Assembly (NCBI GenBank): GCA_905250115.1
Contig: CAJNOI010000005.1
Location: 1,116,001-1,180,000 of the forward strand
Reading direction: 5' to 3'
DNA length: 64,000 nucleotides
From: Adineta steineri
Lineage: Eukaryota; Rotifera; Eurotatoria; Adinetida; Adinetidae
Within the stretch, counting starts at the first letter, position 1; every line of letters starts with the position of its first letter. Position numbers and translations under genes: made by a program. The notes beneath the pieces were generated by a model. It saw nothing but the letters and a program-made list of their open reading frames with translations. It had not been told where the DNA came from and searched no databases. Below, piece after piece: positions 12,963 to 25,200 of the stretch.

Positions 12963-15874
12963 ATGGCTGTACGACAATTATCTCAAGAATTAATATTTAT
13001 CTGTTTAAAATTTGGTATAACCTATCAATCAATTCAAATTGATAAATCAAAGCCAGATGTTCTCAGTGAACTTCATCAACATGCAGTTGATATTGTATCA
13101 AAAGCAATTGGTAGTCTTGAAGTAAATAATCATCGTCATCATATTAAATTATTTCTTATATCACCTGATCATCAACCACCAAGTTTAAAACTAATAGCAC
13201 GTGCAAGTGATTTAACACCAACATGTTTTATTGAAATTGTTATATGGAGATCAGATCAAGAAACTAATACTCCAGCTCGTGAACATGTACTTGTTGAACA
13301 TAATTATAAAAAACCGACATATTGTTCATCTTGTGATTATTTTATGTGGGGTTTAATTAAACAAGTTTGTATTTTCTTATTTATATTAATAAGAAATATT
13401 ATTTTTTGTATTTTAATCCTAGGGAAAACGATGTAAAGTATGTCGACGTGATTATCATCATCAATGTGCTGAACATTTACCAGCTGATTGTCCCGGTCAA
13501 AATTCCGTTGTACGTCGTGCATCATCAAATACAACGATTAGTTCAACATCACCAGGTCAAATATATAAAGATCGAGATCTATCAAATGCATCTCATACAC
13601 CACCAAAACGAACGAAAATTGCTAAATTATTTACTTCTTCAAAACATTCATTAAATTCAAAATCAGTAAGTATAACACCAAGACAAAGTGCATCATCAAT
13701 AATTTCAACATCATCAAAAAGTGGTCTAACAAATTCAAATAAACATAATACCGATTCATCAAATAGTATGAATGGAACACCAACACCTCATTCAGCAACA
13801 GTAGGAACTCAACGTAAAAATCCACGTAATACACATGAACAAAATAATCATCGAACACCACCACCACAAATTAATATTAAACCAGATCGACGTAAAGATA
13901 TTAAATTAACAAATTGTCAAGAAAAAGATGGTACCTGGACAGCAACAGGACAATTCGGTCGAGAAAGTCGACATAGTAAACGTGCAGAAATATCGTATGA
14001 TAAGAAAAAATTTCGATTTACACAACGAGATGATCAAGGAAATAAACATGTTTATGAAATACCAGCAACAGATATTGAAGGTAAATATTTTTATAATCTA
14101 ACACAAAAAATGCTTATGGAATATATTTTTTTTAGCTAGTCGTGCACATTCAGCATCTAATACATCCACAAATGGTTCAGCCTATCTTGATAATATATCT
14201 GGATCACCACCACCACAAGCAATAGTTTATCAAAAATTAGCTTGTTTACTTCTCGATACAATAAATGAAGCTGTTCAATCGACAACTGATCGTAAAGTAC
14301 GTTCATCATTTAAAATTGTTCGTGGTAATGATGGTGAAACAAAAGATTTTGCTGATTTATATGATATGAATGAAAAAGAAATTCTTGGTATGGGTCGTTT
14401 TGGTATGGTTTTTGGCGGTACAATGCGTCGAAATGGTGTACGTATTGCAATAAAAAAAATTCAAATGACACAATGTTCACAAAAAGATCGAGAAAATATT
14501 GAACAAGAAGCTGCTTATCTATTTCAACTTAATCATCCTGGTTTGTTTGTTTATCTCTTCTTTTATTGTTAACAAATTAATTTTTTTTTGTTTCTTTTAA
14601 AGGTATCCTAAAATTTGAAGGCATATTTGATTTTGAACAACATATACTTCTTGTTACTGAACGATTAGATACTGATATGTTAAATTTTATTCTTTCAAAT
14701 ACAAATCCAAAAGCTCGTCTTAATGAAGATGTTACAAGATTTCTTGCTTTTCAACTTGTTGCTGCTATTCGTTATTTACATTTTAAAAATATAGCGTAAG
14801 GGATTTTATTTATTCCAACAAATATCTATAATAATTATTTTTTTTTCTTTATTGAATAGACATTGTGATTTAAAACCTGATAATGTTTTAATCAATATAT
14901 TTTCTGCAGATGTTGTACACTTAAAAGTTGGTATGTATTGTATTAATTTAGAATAACTATGATATATAAATCTATAAATAAGTAATTCTTGATCAATTGA
15001 TCATAGTTCTATTAATGAAATCTGTAATAACAAAGATGATGTCCTTGGAACACGTATGGAAGAGTAACAAACTAATAATACAAATTAGACTCAAGATTCT
15101 AATAATATGTATCTCAGACATATGGACTCTGAAGGAGAACAACAAAAGAAAGATACTAAGAATCAATTAGAGCGGCGATATCGAAGGTAGAAACTATAAT
15201 AGAATGGATGACATCGAAGACTAGTGTAAGACCGACAGATATGAAAGAAACTAATCTGTATAGTAGTTGGTCCCAACGGATGATAAGTCTACGCGATATC
15301 ATGAATATTTATTTTCATAGGTGATTTTGGTTATGCTCGTACAATTCATGAACATTCATTACGTTATACAAAAGTTGGTACTACAGCATATTTACCACCT
15401 GAAGTTTCTCATGATCAATGGCGTCATTCAAAAGGTTACAACAAAACTGTCGAGTATGTTTTTTCATATTATTGATTCATGAAAAAATCTTTTTTGTATT
15501 TTATTAGTATGTGGGCTATTGGTGTAATTATATTTGTCAGTTTAACTGGCTATTTTCCATTTCATGAAGATCAAGATATATTACCACAACTTGATAATAT
15601 TCCAAAATTATTTCAAGACGAATTATTTAATCGTGTAACAGAAGAAGTTAAAGATCTATTAAGTTTTCGTTTATTAGTACCGGATGCAGGTCATCGTATG
15701 CATTCAGCTGGTGTTATTTATCATGATTGGTTTCAAAAATCTCCAAATTTATTAACATCATGTAGAAAATTAGAAGAATATTTAGAAAAGAAATGGTTAA
15801 CATTATTTTTTGAAGAAACTGACTCAAATTCGAATGTACCATTTGCAACTGCTGAAGAAAGTGACAGTAGTTAA
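12963..15874 (+). CDS. Protein kinase D-like Ser/Thr kinase
   Basis: Seven exons: 12963-13364, 13423-14080, 14136-14540, 14603-14795, 14860-14930, 15321-15453, 15508-15874. Phases close and give 742 residues, below the roughly 900 of vertebrate PKDs. Order: an N-terminal region like the PKD ubiquitin-like domain; one C1 zinc finger (HNYKKPTYCSSCDYFMWG then GKRCKVCRRDYHHQC); a long Ser/Asn/Thr linker; a diverged PH-like segment ending HVYEIPATDIE; the kinase domain. The kinase has the Gly loop (GMGRFGMV), catalytic Lys (IAIKK), HCDLKPDN with the Cys typical of PKD, DFG, and an activation loop with hydroxyl residues at both PKD phosphosites (HSLRYTKVGT). The APE motif reads PPE. PKDs act downstream of diacylglycerol and PKC at the Golgi and plasma membrane. 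Oddities: one C1 instead of two, and a weak PH. The intron at 14931-15320 is 390 bp; the others are about 50-75 bp. Confidence 0.9.
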
Positions 15875-15980
15875 TTATTCAACGAAAAAAATTTCATGAG
15901 AAGGAAAAGAAAAACAGACAGTCTAGTCATATGTGCTGTCACATATATGTTGTGAATCTCTGTTAAATGTAAACAAGCAA

Positions 15981-15986
15981 AATAAA
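15981..15986 (+). promoter_or_regulatory. Candidate poly(A) signal of the PKD-like gene
   Basis: AATAAA lies 107 bp downstream of the stop and about 820 bp before the Elongin C start, so it is well placed for 3' end formation. Confidence 0.4.
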
Positions 15987-16808
15987 AACAAATCGATCTG
16001 TCTAAATCATTGAACGAAATAATGATTCATTTATTCTCTTTTTTTTCTTCTTCTTCTTTTTCGTAATAATTTCAAGTTTTTGTTTCTCATTTTCTATTCT
16101 CATCTTTACTATCGATAAGAAAGTTCGAACTTGGTTTTCTCTTCTTTTGTATACAGCCGTTTTTTTTTCTTTTCTATAATGTTAAATAAAAATTAAAAAA
16201 ATCAATTATTCTGACACTAATCGATAAATATGTTACATGTCTTATTTTATTCATAGACAAAAAAAAAAGAAATTTTATTTCTTAAACATAAAATTCAATT
16301 ACTATGCTTTTATCTCAATTATTTCAATATGTTGAAGTATCAATAATAAATTTCCATGCCTTGATAAATATTTTAAATTTGAATAAATCAATTGAAGTAA
16401 GAATATTTATTTTGATCAAGGGGTAAGTGCTGGCACTCAGCATCTCGAAGTCCTGGATGTTCGATGCCTGCATTTTCTTCCCTGGAAGTGTAACTGATAC
16501 ATTTGATTTCAGATAGGGATATTCATTCCTAAATGCAGAGTAATTTCAATTATTAGATTTTGTTCACGTAAGATGATAACATTTTTTTTCCCTTCTAATC
16601 AAAGATGGCTCTAGATATCGATATGTGTTCACATTTTGTTAAACTTTGATTGGTGGTTTTTAACAACCTATAAACTGTTCTGTGTATATAGCAACACACG
16701 AAGGAATGTCATCGATTTTGGTATTTCATTATTGCGATTAACAAGTTGAAAATATAAGAAATAAAATTTACATTTTTTATTTGAAAATCCAATAAATCAG
16801 ATATAAAG
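15987..16808. other. Intergenic, PKD to Elongin C
   Basis: This holds T-rich runs and, at about 16430-16530, a locally less AT-rich patch (GGTAAGTGCTGGCACTCAGC and following) with no open frame or tRNA fold that I could make. The Elongin C promoter should lie at the right end. No gene seen. Confidence 0.45.
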
Positions 16809-17278
16809 ATGATGACCATAATGAAAATGATGACTGTGGATGATGAAGCAGATAAAGCGCCTCAGACTGAGATTCCAAATGATATGTATGTTAAATTGGT
16901 TTCATCAGATGATCATGAGTTTTATGTTAAACGTGATCTTGCTCTTACCTCTCAAACAATAAAAGCAATGTTAAGTGGACCTGGTTCGTAAATAATTTAA
17001 TTTTACTATAGAATAATTTTTTTTGTTGTTAGGACAATATGCTGAGAATGAAACAAATGTTATACATTTTCGAAGTATTAGTTCACAGGTAATATAAACA
17101 TATTTATATATATATATAATTTAATATTAAGTTGATAATTTAGGTTCTTGGACGTATATGCTCATATTTTGCTTATAAATCACGATATTCAAATTCAACA
17201 ATTGAAATACCAGACTTTCAAATCGCACCCGAAGAAGCACTTGAATTACTTATGGCAGCAAATTTTCTCGACTGTTAA
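16809..17278 (+). CDS. ELOC: Elongin C
   Basis: Three exons, 16809-16983, 17033-17088 and 17144-17278, with two introns of about 50 bp, give 121 residues against 112 in human. From [17 protein letters not shown] onward the match to Elongin C is nearly continuous, including [26 protein letters not shown] and the C-terminal [18 protein letters not shown]. The fold is a BTB/Skp1-like domain. Elongin C pairs with Elongin B as the adaptor of Cullin-2/5 ubiquitin ligases (VHL and SOCS boxes) and also with Elongin A at RNA polymerase II. Only the N-terminal 25 residues are unlike the family: a Met-rich then acidic leader. A downstream start at the Met of MTVDDE would be equally possible. It lies on the same strand as the PKD gene, 935 bp downstream. 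Confidence 0.97.
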
Positions 17279-17316
17279 CTTGAAAATTTTTTATCATTTT
17301 TTGTACTGGAAGCAAA

Positions 17317-17322
17317 AATAAA
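17317..17322 (+). promoter_or_regulatory. Poly(A) signal of Elongin C
   Basis: AATAAA occurs 39 bp after the stop and implies a short 3' UTR. Confidence 0.45.
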
Positions 17323-18591
17323 TGCCAACTTCAGTTAATTATTGTGTAACATTCTTTTTTTTCTACATTTAAATATAAACAAAATGGGTGCTGAATAAAA
17401 TAAATTTTTATATTAGTTGAATTTGTATAAACATAAATTAAGCAAGAAAACAATGATGATCTTCTAATATGTTACAGGTAGAAATCTCGGATTCTACCAT
17501 TTTTTCTCTACTATAACCCATAGGTTTAAGATACAACATGTGTTATACATTTTATCTGAACTTTAGTTTCTTGACATACGCCCATTATTTAATAAATAAC
17601 AGAAACATATAAAACTATTAAAGAATAGTATTAACAGTAATTATTCTTGGACGATTATATATTTGTATATATTTCATATAAGACAATATCACATTATTTT
17701 CTTGTATATTCAAATAAATAATAAGTAATAGTATCTCTTACGTCAAATAATCTGTAGAAAATATTGGAAAAAAATCTTGTTCACACTCTTCTCAATATCA
17801 ATTAACATGAAAAGTTCTAATCAATCTTTAATTATATAAACAACAAAGAAGTATATGTATACATGTACTTTGATGAGATCGAATGATTGATAATATATAA
17901 TCACACTTAGTGATTGATCATGTCAACATTTCCTAGAACAATATATCTCATACTGTGCTGACCATACATGTGCAAATAATTTATTTATTCTCGTTCTTTG
18001 TCTTTTTCCTAGTCGAACTATTTGATGATATAATAAACAAAACATTTACATATGTATGTATGATACATATCAGTACGATATTATTACATATTGTTGCTCA
18101 TCATAGAACATTTTTGTTATACTTATTATTTTTTGTAAAATAAAATTCTTGAAATTCTCTCGACGATTATTGAGATAGAAAGTAATAATCAATCAATACT
18201 GATCTTTATAATCAATGATCAATTGCTGCTAAGTATCAACAATTGTGAGAATATATTCGAAATGTCTTATTACATCTATAGAGGCCAAGGATAAATTCAA
18301 TCATAATCAAATAAAGACAAGAGTATTATCATTTCCAATTTCTAGACAGAATTAATTTTGAAAAAAACAAATTTGATCTATATTAGTTTGTTAATTTATT
18401 CATTCTCTGTTTCTCTCTCTATTATATATTAAAATCATAAAAAAGAAACGTTTGATCAATGAATTTTAGAAAAAAAGACAGAAAAACTTACATACAATTC
18501 AAAATATTCATCTATAATCATTATGTATAATTCTTTGGTTAAGTTTTTTTTTCTTCATATGTTATGAATTTAAAACGGTTAAAATTTTCTT
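17323..18591. other. Convergent intergenic region, no gene seen
   Basis: This lies between Elongin C (+) and the Shisa-like gene (-). It is AT-rich with short open frames only; the frame at 17955-18143 is hydrophobic and T-rich, without motifs. It likely carries 3' UTR of the Shisa-like gene near the right end. Confidence 0.45.
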
Positions 18592-19293
18592 TTAAACAAT
18601 TATATCATCTTGTTGTTTTGGTGTACAATTAACTGCATAATTTGGACGAAGATATGGATCGTCATTATGATTTTCATTACTATGAGATGACATTGTTGGA
18701 TAGAGATTCATTGGTAATTCAGTTGTATTAAAAAATTCTTTCCAATCATTATAATATATATTTGATGGCATACGTGTTGATTTTGTTGATGAAGTACTTG
18801 TAGTTAAAGGTTCAGTTGTTTGTTTATGTAAAATACATGTTTGGGTATTATTTTCATTGAAAAACAATTGATGATGTGGAGGTGAAAATGGAAAATGATC
18901 GACAAGTAACGTTTGTTTTGTTGATGTAGGACTTTCTTGTTCATTTTGATTTCGTTGTCGATAACGATAACAGACGAATAAAGTTATTAGAATAAGTAAT
19001 AATAAAACAATAATTATTAAAATGCATGTTATTAAAATAGGTAATGTAAAAAAAATTGCATTCAGCTTTTCAATAAAAGTAAATGTTGTTTCATTTATTG
19101 ATAAAGAATATTTTTCCTGACGATTAAAAGAATTTGTATGAATATTTCCAATTGGACAACAATAAAGATGTGCATCTGTTCCACAACATATACGTCTTTG
19201 ACCAGATAATGGTGGACATTCAAAACCATTATTCCATATACCGTGTTCATCCAAAAAACCAGGACAACTTGTACGTTGTTCTTCCGGATTCAT
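18592..19293 (-). CDS. Shisa-like single-pass membrane protein
   Basis: One coding exon gives 233 residues. The N-terminal cysteine-rich module (SCPGFLDEHGIWNNGFEC, then ICCGT and YCCPIG) follows the Shisa pattern C-G-x-D-x-x-G-x-W-x-x-G-F-x-C ... CCG-T-...-CC. A long hydrophobic transmembrane helix lies at about residues 78-109, followed by basic YRYRQR and a Ser/Thr/Asn-rich cytoplasmic tail. Shisa proteins act in ER/Golgi retention of Wnt/FGF receptors or as receptor auxiliary subunits; which role applies here is unknown. No signal peptide precedes the Cys module. An in-frame TAG lies immediately upstream of the start region, and a good acceptor (TTTTTGTTGCAG) at about 19330 suggests an intron in the 5' UTR. 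It could also belong to another member of the Shisa/WBP1/VOPP1 superfamily. Confidence 0.72.
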   Translation of the reverse strand: MNPEEQRTSCPGFLDEHGIWNNGFECPPLSGQRRICCGTDAHLYCCPIGNIHTNSFNRQEKYSLSINETTFTFIEKLNAIFFTLPILITCILIIIVLLLLILITLFVCYRYRQRNQNEQESPTSTKQTLLVDHFPFSPPHHQLFFNENNTQTCILHKQTTEPLTTSTSSTKSTRMPSNIYYNDWKEFFNTTELPMNLYPTMSSHSNENHNDDPYLRPNYAVNCTPKQQDDIIV

Positions 19294-22241
19294 ATTACTA
19301 ACTTCCTAATCGATACGTATTGCATGATCTGCAACAAAAATGTACAAAGAAAAATTCTTGAACAATACAATGGCATTAGAGAATTAAACAAAAAAAATGA
19401 AGAAGGAAGACTGTCAACATCATCAAGTGATTCTTATGTGATTTCATAAGTAAAAATAACAACGAAACGAAGAAATCTATTCTTTTATATATATATATAT
19501 TTATACATACACAAAAAGTCGACATATGCCGTTTATCTAACAAATAAATATATAAACAAAACTCGTAACATTTTACTTTTATATGTCCTTCGATTTTATT
19601 TCATTCTATTATTATCACTAAGCTATCGATGGATTAAATTTTCTTATGAAAAAAAAAAAAGAAAAATCAAATATGCAGGAACTATATATATTTCCTATAC
19701 CATTTTTTTTTCTATATGATAACCTTGATGGCTACGAACAAAAGAAATATAATCCCTTAAAACTGGTATTTATATATATATAACTTTTTATTCGATTACT
19801 TCTAACAGTTACATATGTTGGTCTTGTCATTGATTCTTTGTAGGATTATACTTATGATATATATATAGAATCTACGGAATAGAAACATACGTTGTTAATG
19901 AGCTCGTTTTACGTTATCATCTAGTAACATTGTTAAATATAATCAAATGAAAACAAGAATAACACAATCATTTACATCATATTATAAACAGATCATGATA
20001 TTTTAGATATATTAATTTTGCAACTAATGATTGATAATAAACTTTACTCACTTGACAATAATCAAGTAACGATAAGAACTATTTGCTTATAACATTGTAT
20101 GCTAAGTTTGTATTTTTGTACAAAGGAATCGAGGAAGAAAAAAAAAAGAAAAAAGATAAGAAAGGAAAGAAAAAGTATTGCTTGCACATGATTATTATTG
20201 ACCATATGGAGATGAAACTGAAGGAAAACTTTTGCATAATGATACAGACGATTTCACAGCAGGATTCTTTCCTTTTATATACGTCTATAAAATACATTCT
20301 AAGATCTTAGCAGATCCATGTAATCAGCATAATTATTCGTAATATATACTTATGTATATACAGCATGATAGACTGTGTACTTGTACATATACAAGACAAC
20401 ATTTTTGATTCATATATATATATACAAGTCTTTAAAATATCATTAAGTTGTCATTTCTTAATGATCCGATTCTTACTTAATATTAATATAATTATCAAGA
20501 AAAATAAATCGTGCAAAAAATTTTCAATATAATCAATCGTAACAAATCATATAATTAATGTTTCCTTGTACTTTTACATTGAATAAGGATGATTTTATTA
20601 TCATAGTTAATATCATCCTTCAAACGAGATGTAATATATTCGATGATATTCAACTGTCAATGAATATTAAGCTTGTGGGTAATATTCTCAATACTTACAT
20701 AATATTCTGATAAGACTTCATATAGAAATTCTTCTTTTTTGTTTTATTAAATACTCTAATTAACTGTCATATTCATTAGTATAGGTAATAACATATTCTT
20801 TTATGCCAATGGCATTGTGTTAACAAACAATTCATCAAACATTAACAGTCTCGTTATAAATCATCTAGTCTTGGATTGCTGTATTGAATTACATTTACCA
20901 TGAACAAATTCATTGAAAAAAACTTGTTATCTTTTAATTATCGGCCTAATTAAAATCCTTGATTTGTTTTCTGTATGAAATAATGTCGTCTAATAATTTA
21001 AACAATAACTAGGATATATTCAATAAAAACTCAATATATAACAACGAAAAAAAAAAACAGAACAGAAAAGAAAACAAACAAGGAGAAATATTAGTGATGA
21101 GTATGCAAATAATAATACAAAAAAAACGAACACTGTTTGTTTTGTTTTCTTTTTTTTTCTAACTCTTCTTATTCATCAATAAAAGAAGTATAAAAAAAAC
21201 CACCAAGTGTTATGGCGCGAACAAATGTGTATGTTTTTTTTTAAATAGTGTGCATATTTTAGAAGAAAATAAACTACGTCACAAAGCACAATCACAGTAC
21301 ATAACAGACAAGAAAAAACACATTTACTTTTTTGCTCTAAAGACGAAAACAAAACAATATATAGATACTCTGACTTGACTTTTTTTTTGTTTGCTTAATC
21401 ATAGTCTAAGAATATGGAAAGAAAAGACGCAGAAGAAGAAGAAGAAGATATAATAATATGGAAGAAATCTACAGGAGTGAAACTTCTAATTTGTTCGTAT
21501 ATATATATATGGCTCACTAGTTTTTGTTCGAAATGCTGATTAATTCGAAGAATACTGAGAATGAACATAGAAAAAAAATATATAAATAGATGCGATATTC
21601 AAAAATATATAGATAAACTCTTTACTGGGATAGGAATGGATATTAGAGGAAGTACTATATACAAGCTTAAAGATTATACTATACAGATATATATATATAT
21701 AAATGAATGAAGAAGATAGGTTAAGTTTTTTAACTATATACATAGAAAACAAAAAGTTCCATGATTTTCAGATAGAGCGACATAGATCTGACTGTCGCAG
21801 CAAGAGTTAAATAGCAGCAGATATATAAAAAAAACAGTCATATAACAAAAACCTATTAGCCACAAGAGAAAAATAACAAACAAGAAAAAAAAGAGGGAAG
21901 AGCAAGAAACAATAGACAACAATAACAAAACAACAATATATTAATAATAATAATAGTAAAAAAATTAACAAACAACAAACAACGGTTTAATTCTGTAGTT
22001 TTTTTTTTTGTTCTCAGCTTTCTTTTTGTTTCTGATAAAAAATAGTCTAATAAAAACAAATCAAGGAGTGAAATCAAAGAGCTACACAACAAGCAAATAA
22101 ATGGAAGGTGCAGACTAGAAATCAAGGGAGAGAATAAATATTAAAAAATGAAAAGAGAGAAAAGAGAAAAGGAACAAAAACAATCTTTTTTTTAATTGAA
22201 CGTATTATTTTATATAGAGAAGGCAAACTTCTTTTTTCTTT
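19294..22241. other. Gene-poor AT-rich stretch
   Basis: No supported exon was found. Short frames (20079-20310, 21540-22125) read through poly-Phe/poly-Lys composed of homopolymers. TA dinucleotide runs occur at about 19481-19500, 20415-20430 and 21690-21702. The part nearest 22241 is probably 3' UTR of the Brat-like gene. Confidence 0.5.
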
Positions 22242-25200
22242 TTAATACTCATTACTTGTCATTGATGGACTTTCTCCATGACCATTAATTAAAAGTGGTG
22301 ATGTACATTCACCACCAATTATTTGGCTACTACCTGGTGTTGTTGATGAAGATGATATTGGTGATGAAGGTGTTGTATTATTACCTGTAACACCTCCTCC
22401 GGATCCAATCGATGCTGATGTCATTAAATATCGATAAACATATATACGATAATCTTTACTTGCTAAAACAACACTTCCATCATCCATAAGAGCGACATCG
22501 AAACATTGAGCATGTTTCACTTTTGATTCAAGAGCACTTATTAATTGACCATCTAATAAAAAAGATTTTCGTAATAATACATAAAAAAGGAATTATTTCT
22601 TCTTACCTTGATTAAAAATTGTTAAATTAAAATTATTATGATTGTCAGCAATAAGTACATCACCTTGACTATTTTGTACAACACCAATTGGATAATTAGT
22701 AACACCTTCAGAACCAATTGTTCGTAAAAATTGTCCATCATATGAAAATACTTTAATACAATGTGCACGATTGTCTGATATAAATATTTCTTGTTTATCA
22801 TTACAACAAACACCATTTGGAAATTCTAAATATTTTGAACATGTAAATTTATTTAAAACATTTCCGTTTGTATCAAATATAAATACACGCATAACTTTAC
22901 ATTCAACAACAATAATATGTCCCATATTATCTACACAAACACCTAAAAAACAAAAAAAACATAGATAGAATTTTAGAAATTTTTTGTTTTTCATACCACG
23001 TGGATGTTGTAAAACATTGGCACCAAATTTTCGTATAAATTGTCCATATTGATTATAAATTTGTATTTGATGTGTTGGACTACGTTCAGTAACAACAATA
23101 TCACCTGATTGACGAAATACAGCAACACGATTTGGATATAATAATTGTCCATCACGTTTGCCGCATTCACCAAATTGAAAACGAAATCGTCCTAAATTAA
23201 TCAATAAAATTTTTTTTTTTGAGAAAAAAAAAACAAAGAATTTACCGTTTGAATCAAAAATTTGTATTCGATGATTATTTGTATCAGCAACAATAATATC
23301 ACCTTGTCCATTAACAGCAACACCTGATGGTTCAGTAAATTGTCCTTCAAGTACACCAAATTCACCAAATTTTTGATGATAAATCATTTTTTGTCGTTTT
23401 ATTGTTGAATTATTTGAACGTCCTGGTAATAATAAATTTTGTGCAAGTGATGAATAACCATCAAATGATGATAAACTATCAACAAGATCAACAACAGAAT
23501 CTTGTCCATTAAGATTTGCATTTCCACTACTTGATGTTAATGAACTTGATAATTGCTGTTGAGATGTTGATGATAATTGTGGAGCATTCGACCATAATTC
23601 ATATGGATTTATATCAAGCGTATTTGTTGATAAAGAAAAACTAATTGGTGTTGGTGTTGATGATGATAAATTTGTATATTTATTTATTGTTGTTTGAGGT
23701 AAACTACATGAAAGTATATCCATACCATTTAATAAATGATTTGCATTATTTGTTTGTTGTTGTTGTTGAATTGATTTTGTTGGACTAAGCGCTGAAAGAT
23801 TATTTTGTGATTGATTATGATTATGATTATGACAAGTATTGAGTGATGGTGGACCAATAACTTTATTGAAATTATCATTGGTTATCTAACAAAAAAACGG
23901 TTTTTACAAGATAAAATTTTAAAACAATCGTAATAGATAAGAAACTATGCATGTTATGTAAATAATTCGTAGGATTTTTTATTCTAAAACTATGTCAACA
24001 TTTACAACCCTGTCAGATAAATTTCTTTGATAAAATTTTTAAACTTCAATTTTTTTTTTGCTCATAAATTATTGATAGAATTTTCAGCTTCAAAGCTTTT
24101 TAACACTTAGTAAATTCTCCTTGTCAGCCTATTTCTTCTCTTTATACTTATCGAGAAAATGTAATCAATTCCGTACAAACGGAGATACTCAACACTTTTA
24201 TTTTCTTCCAGATTATTTCTGTATTGTTATCATTGTAAATGCTTCCAACCGGAATAATTTAGTAAGAGCACAAAGAAAGAAACTAACTTAAGGCTATTAA
24301 GTTTTTTGCGCGAGGAAGAGAGGAAAAATTTTCTTCTTCACTGATAACTAAATAATCATTTATAAGAATTTAACCTTAATTTTACATTTATCTAGATAGA
24401 CTTAAATTTCAAGGACATAATTTTCACAACTGTTAACATATAAAATTACAGTATATATCTTTTACCTTCTGTGGTCTTGATTTATAATGATTATTCTAAA
24501 AATTTAAGATAAAAAAAATTTTTTTTTGATTTTTTATCAAATCGATTTTTACCAATGACGTTGTTTCTGGTACAGCTCGAACATAACCAAATGTATTTCG
24601 TACACCTGTTTGTATAGCCTGAAGAAACAGAATTTTTATTTCGAATTTATTTTTTTCTTATGAATTTTACTTGAAAATTTGAAACAAATTCTAACTCAAA
24701 TGATGATTGTCCATTTGCATCAGGTAGAATTTGATTCAATGTATTTAATTTATTTTCAAGTTGTTTTTTAAACATTAAAATTTCTGTTATTGAAGAATTT
24801 TTAAATAAACGATCCGAAAATTCCAATGGCTAAAAAGACAACGATTTATTAAATAATAAGAAATATATTTTTTTTATTTACTAAATTAGCTCGTTCAATA
24901 GCATCATCAATTTTTTGCATTTGATTTGTTAAAACATTTTGTTTTTCATTATATGTATTATCCAATTCCTTGAAAAAATAGAATAGAATTAAAAATAAAT
25001 ACAAATTATTTTACCTTAATAAGATCATGTTTTCTATCATCAAGTAATTGTCGATAGAAATTATATGTTTCATTGATATCATGCTGAGCTTTATTATATT
25101 GTGCCTAAAAAAAGAAGCAAATAATATACATATTTTTGTATATTTCTATTACTTGTAATGATGTATACGATCGATCAACTGTTTTTTGTGAATGTCTTAA

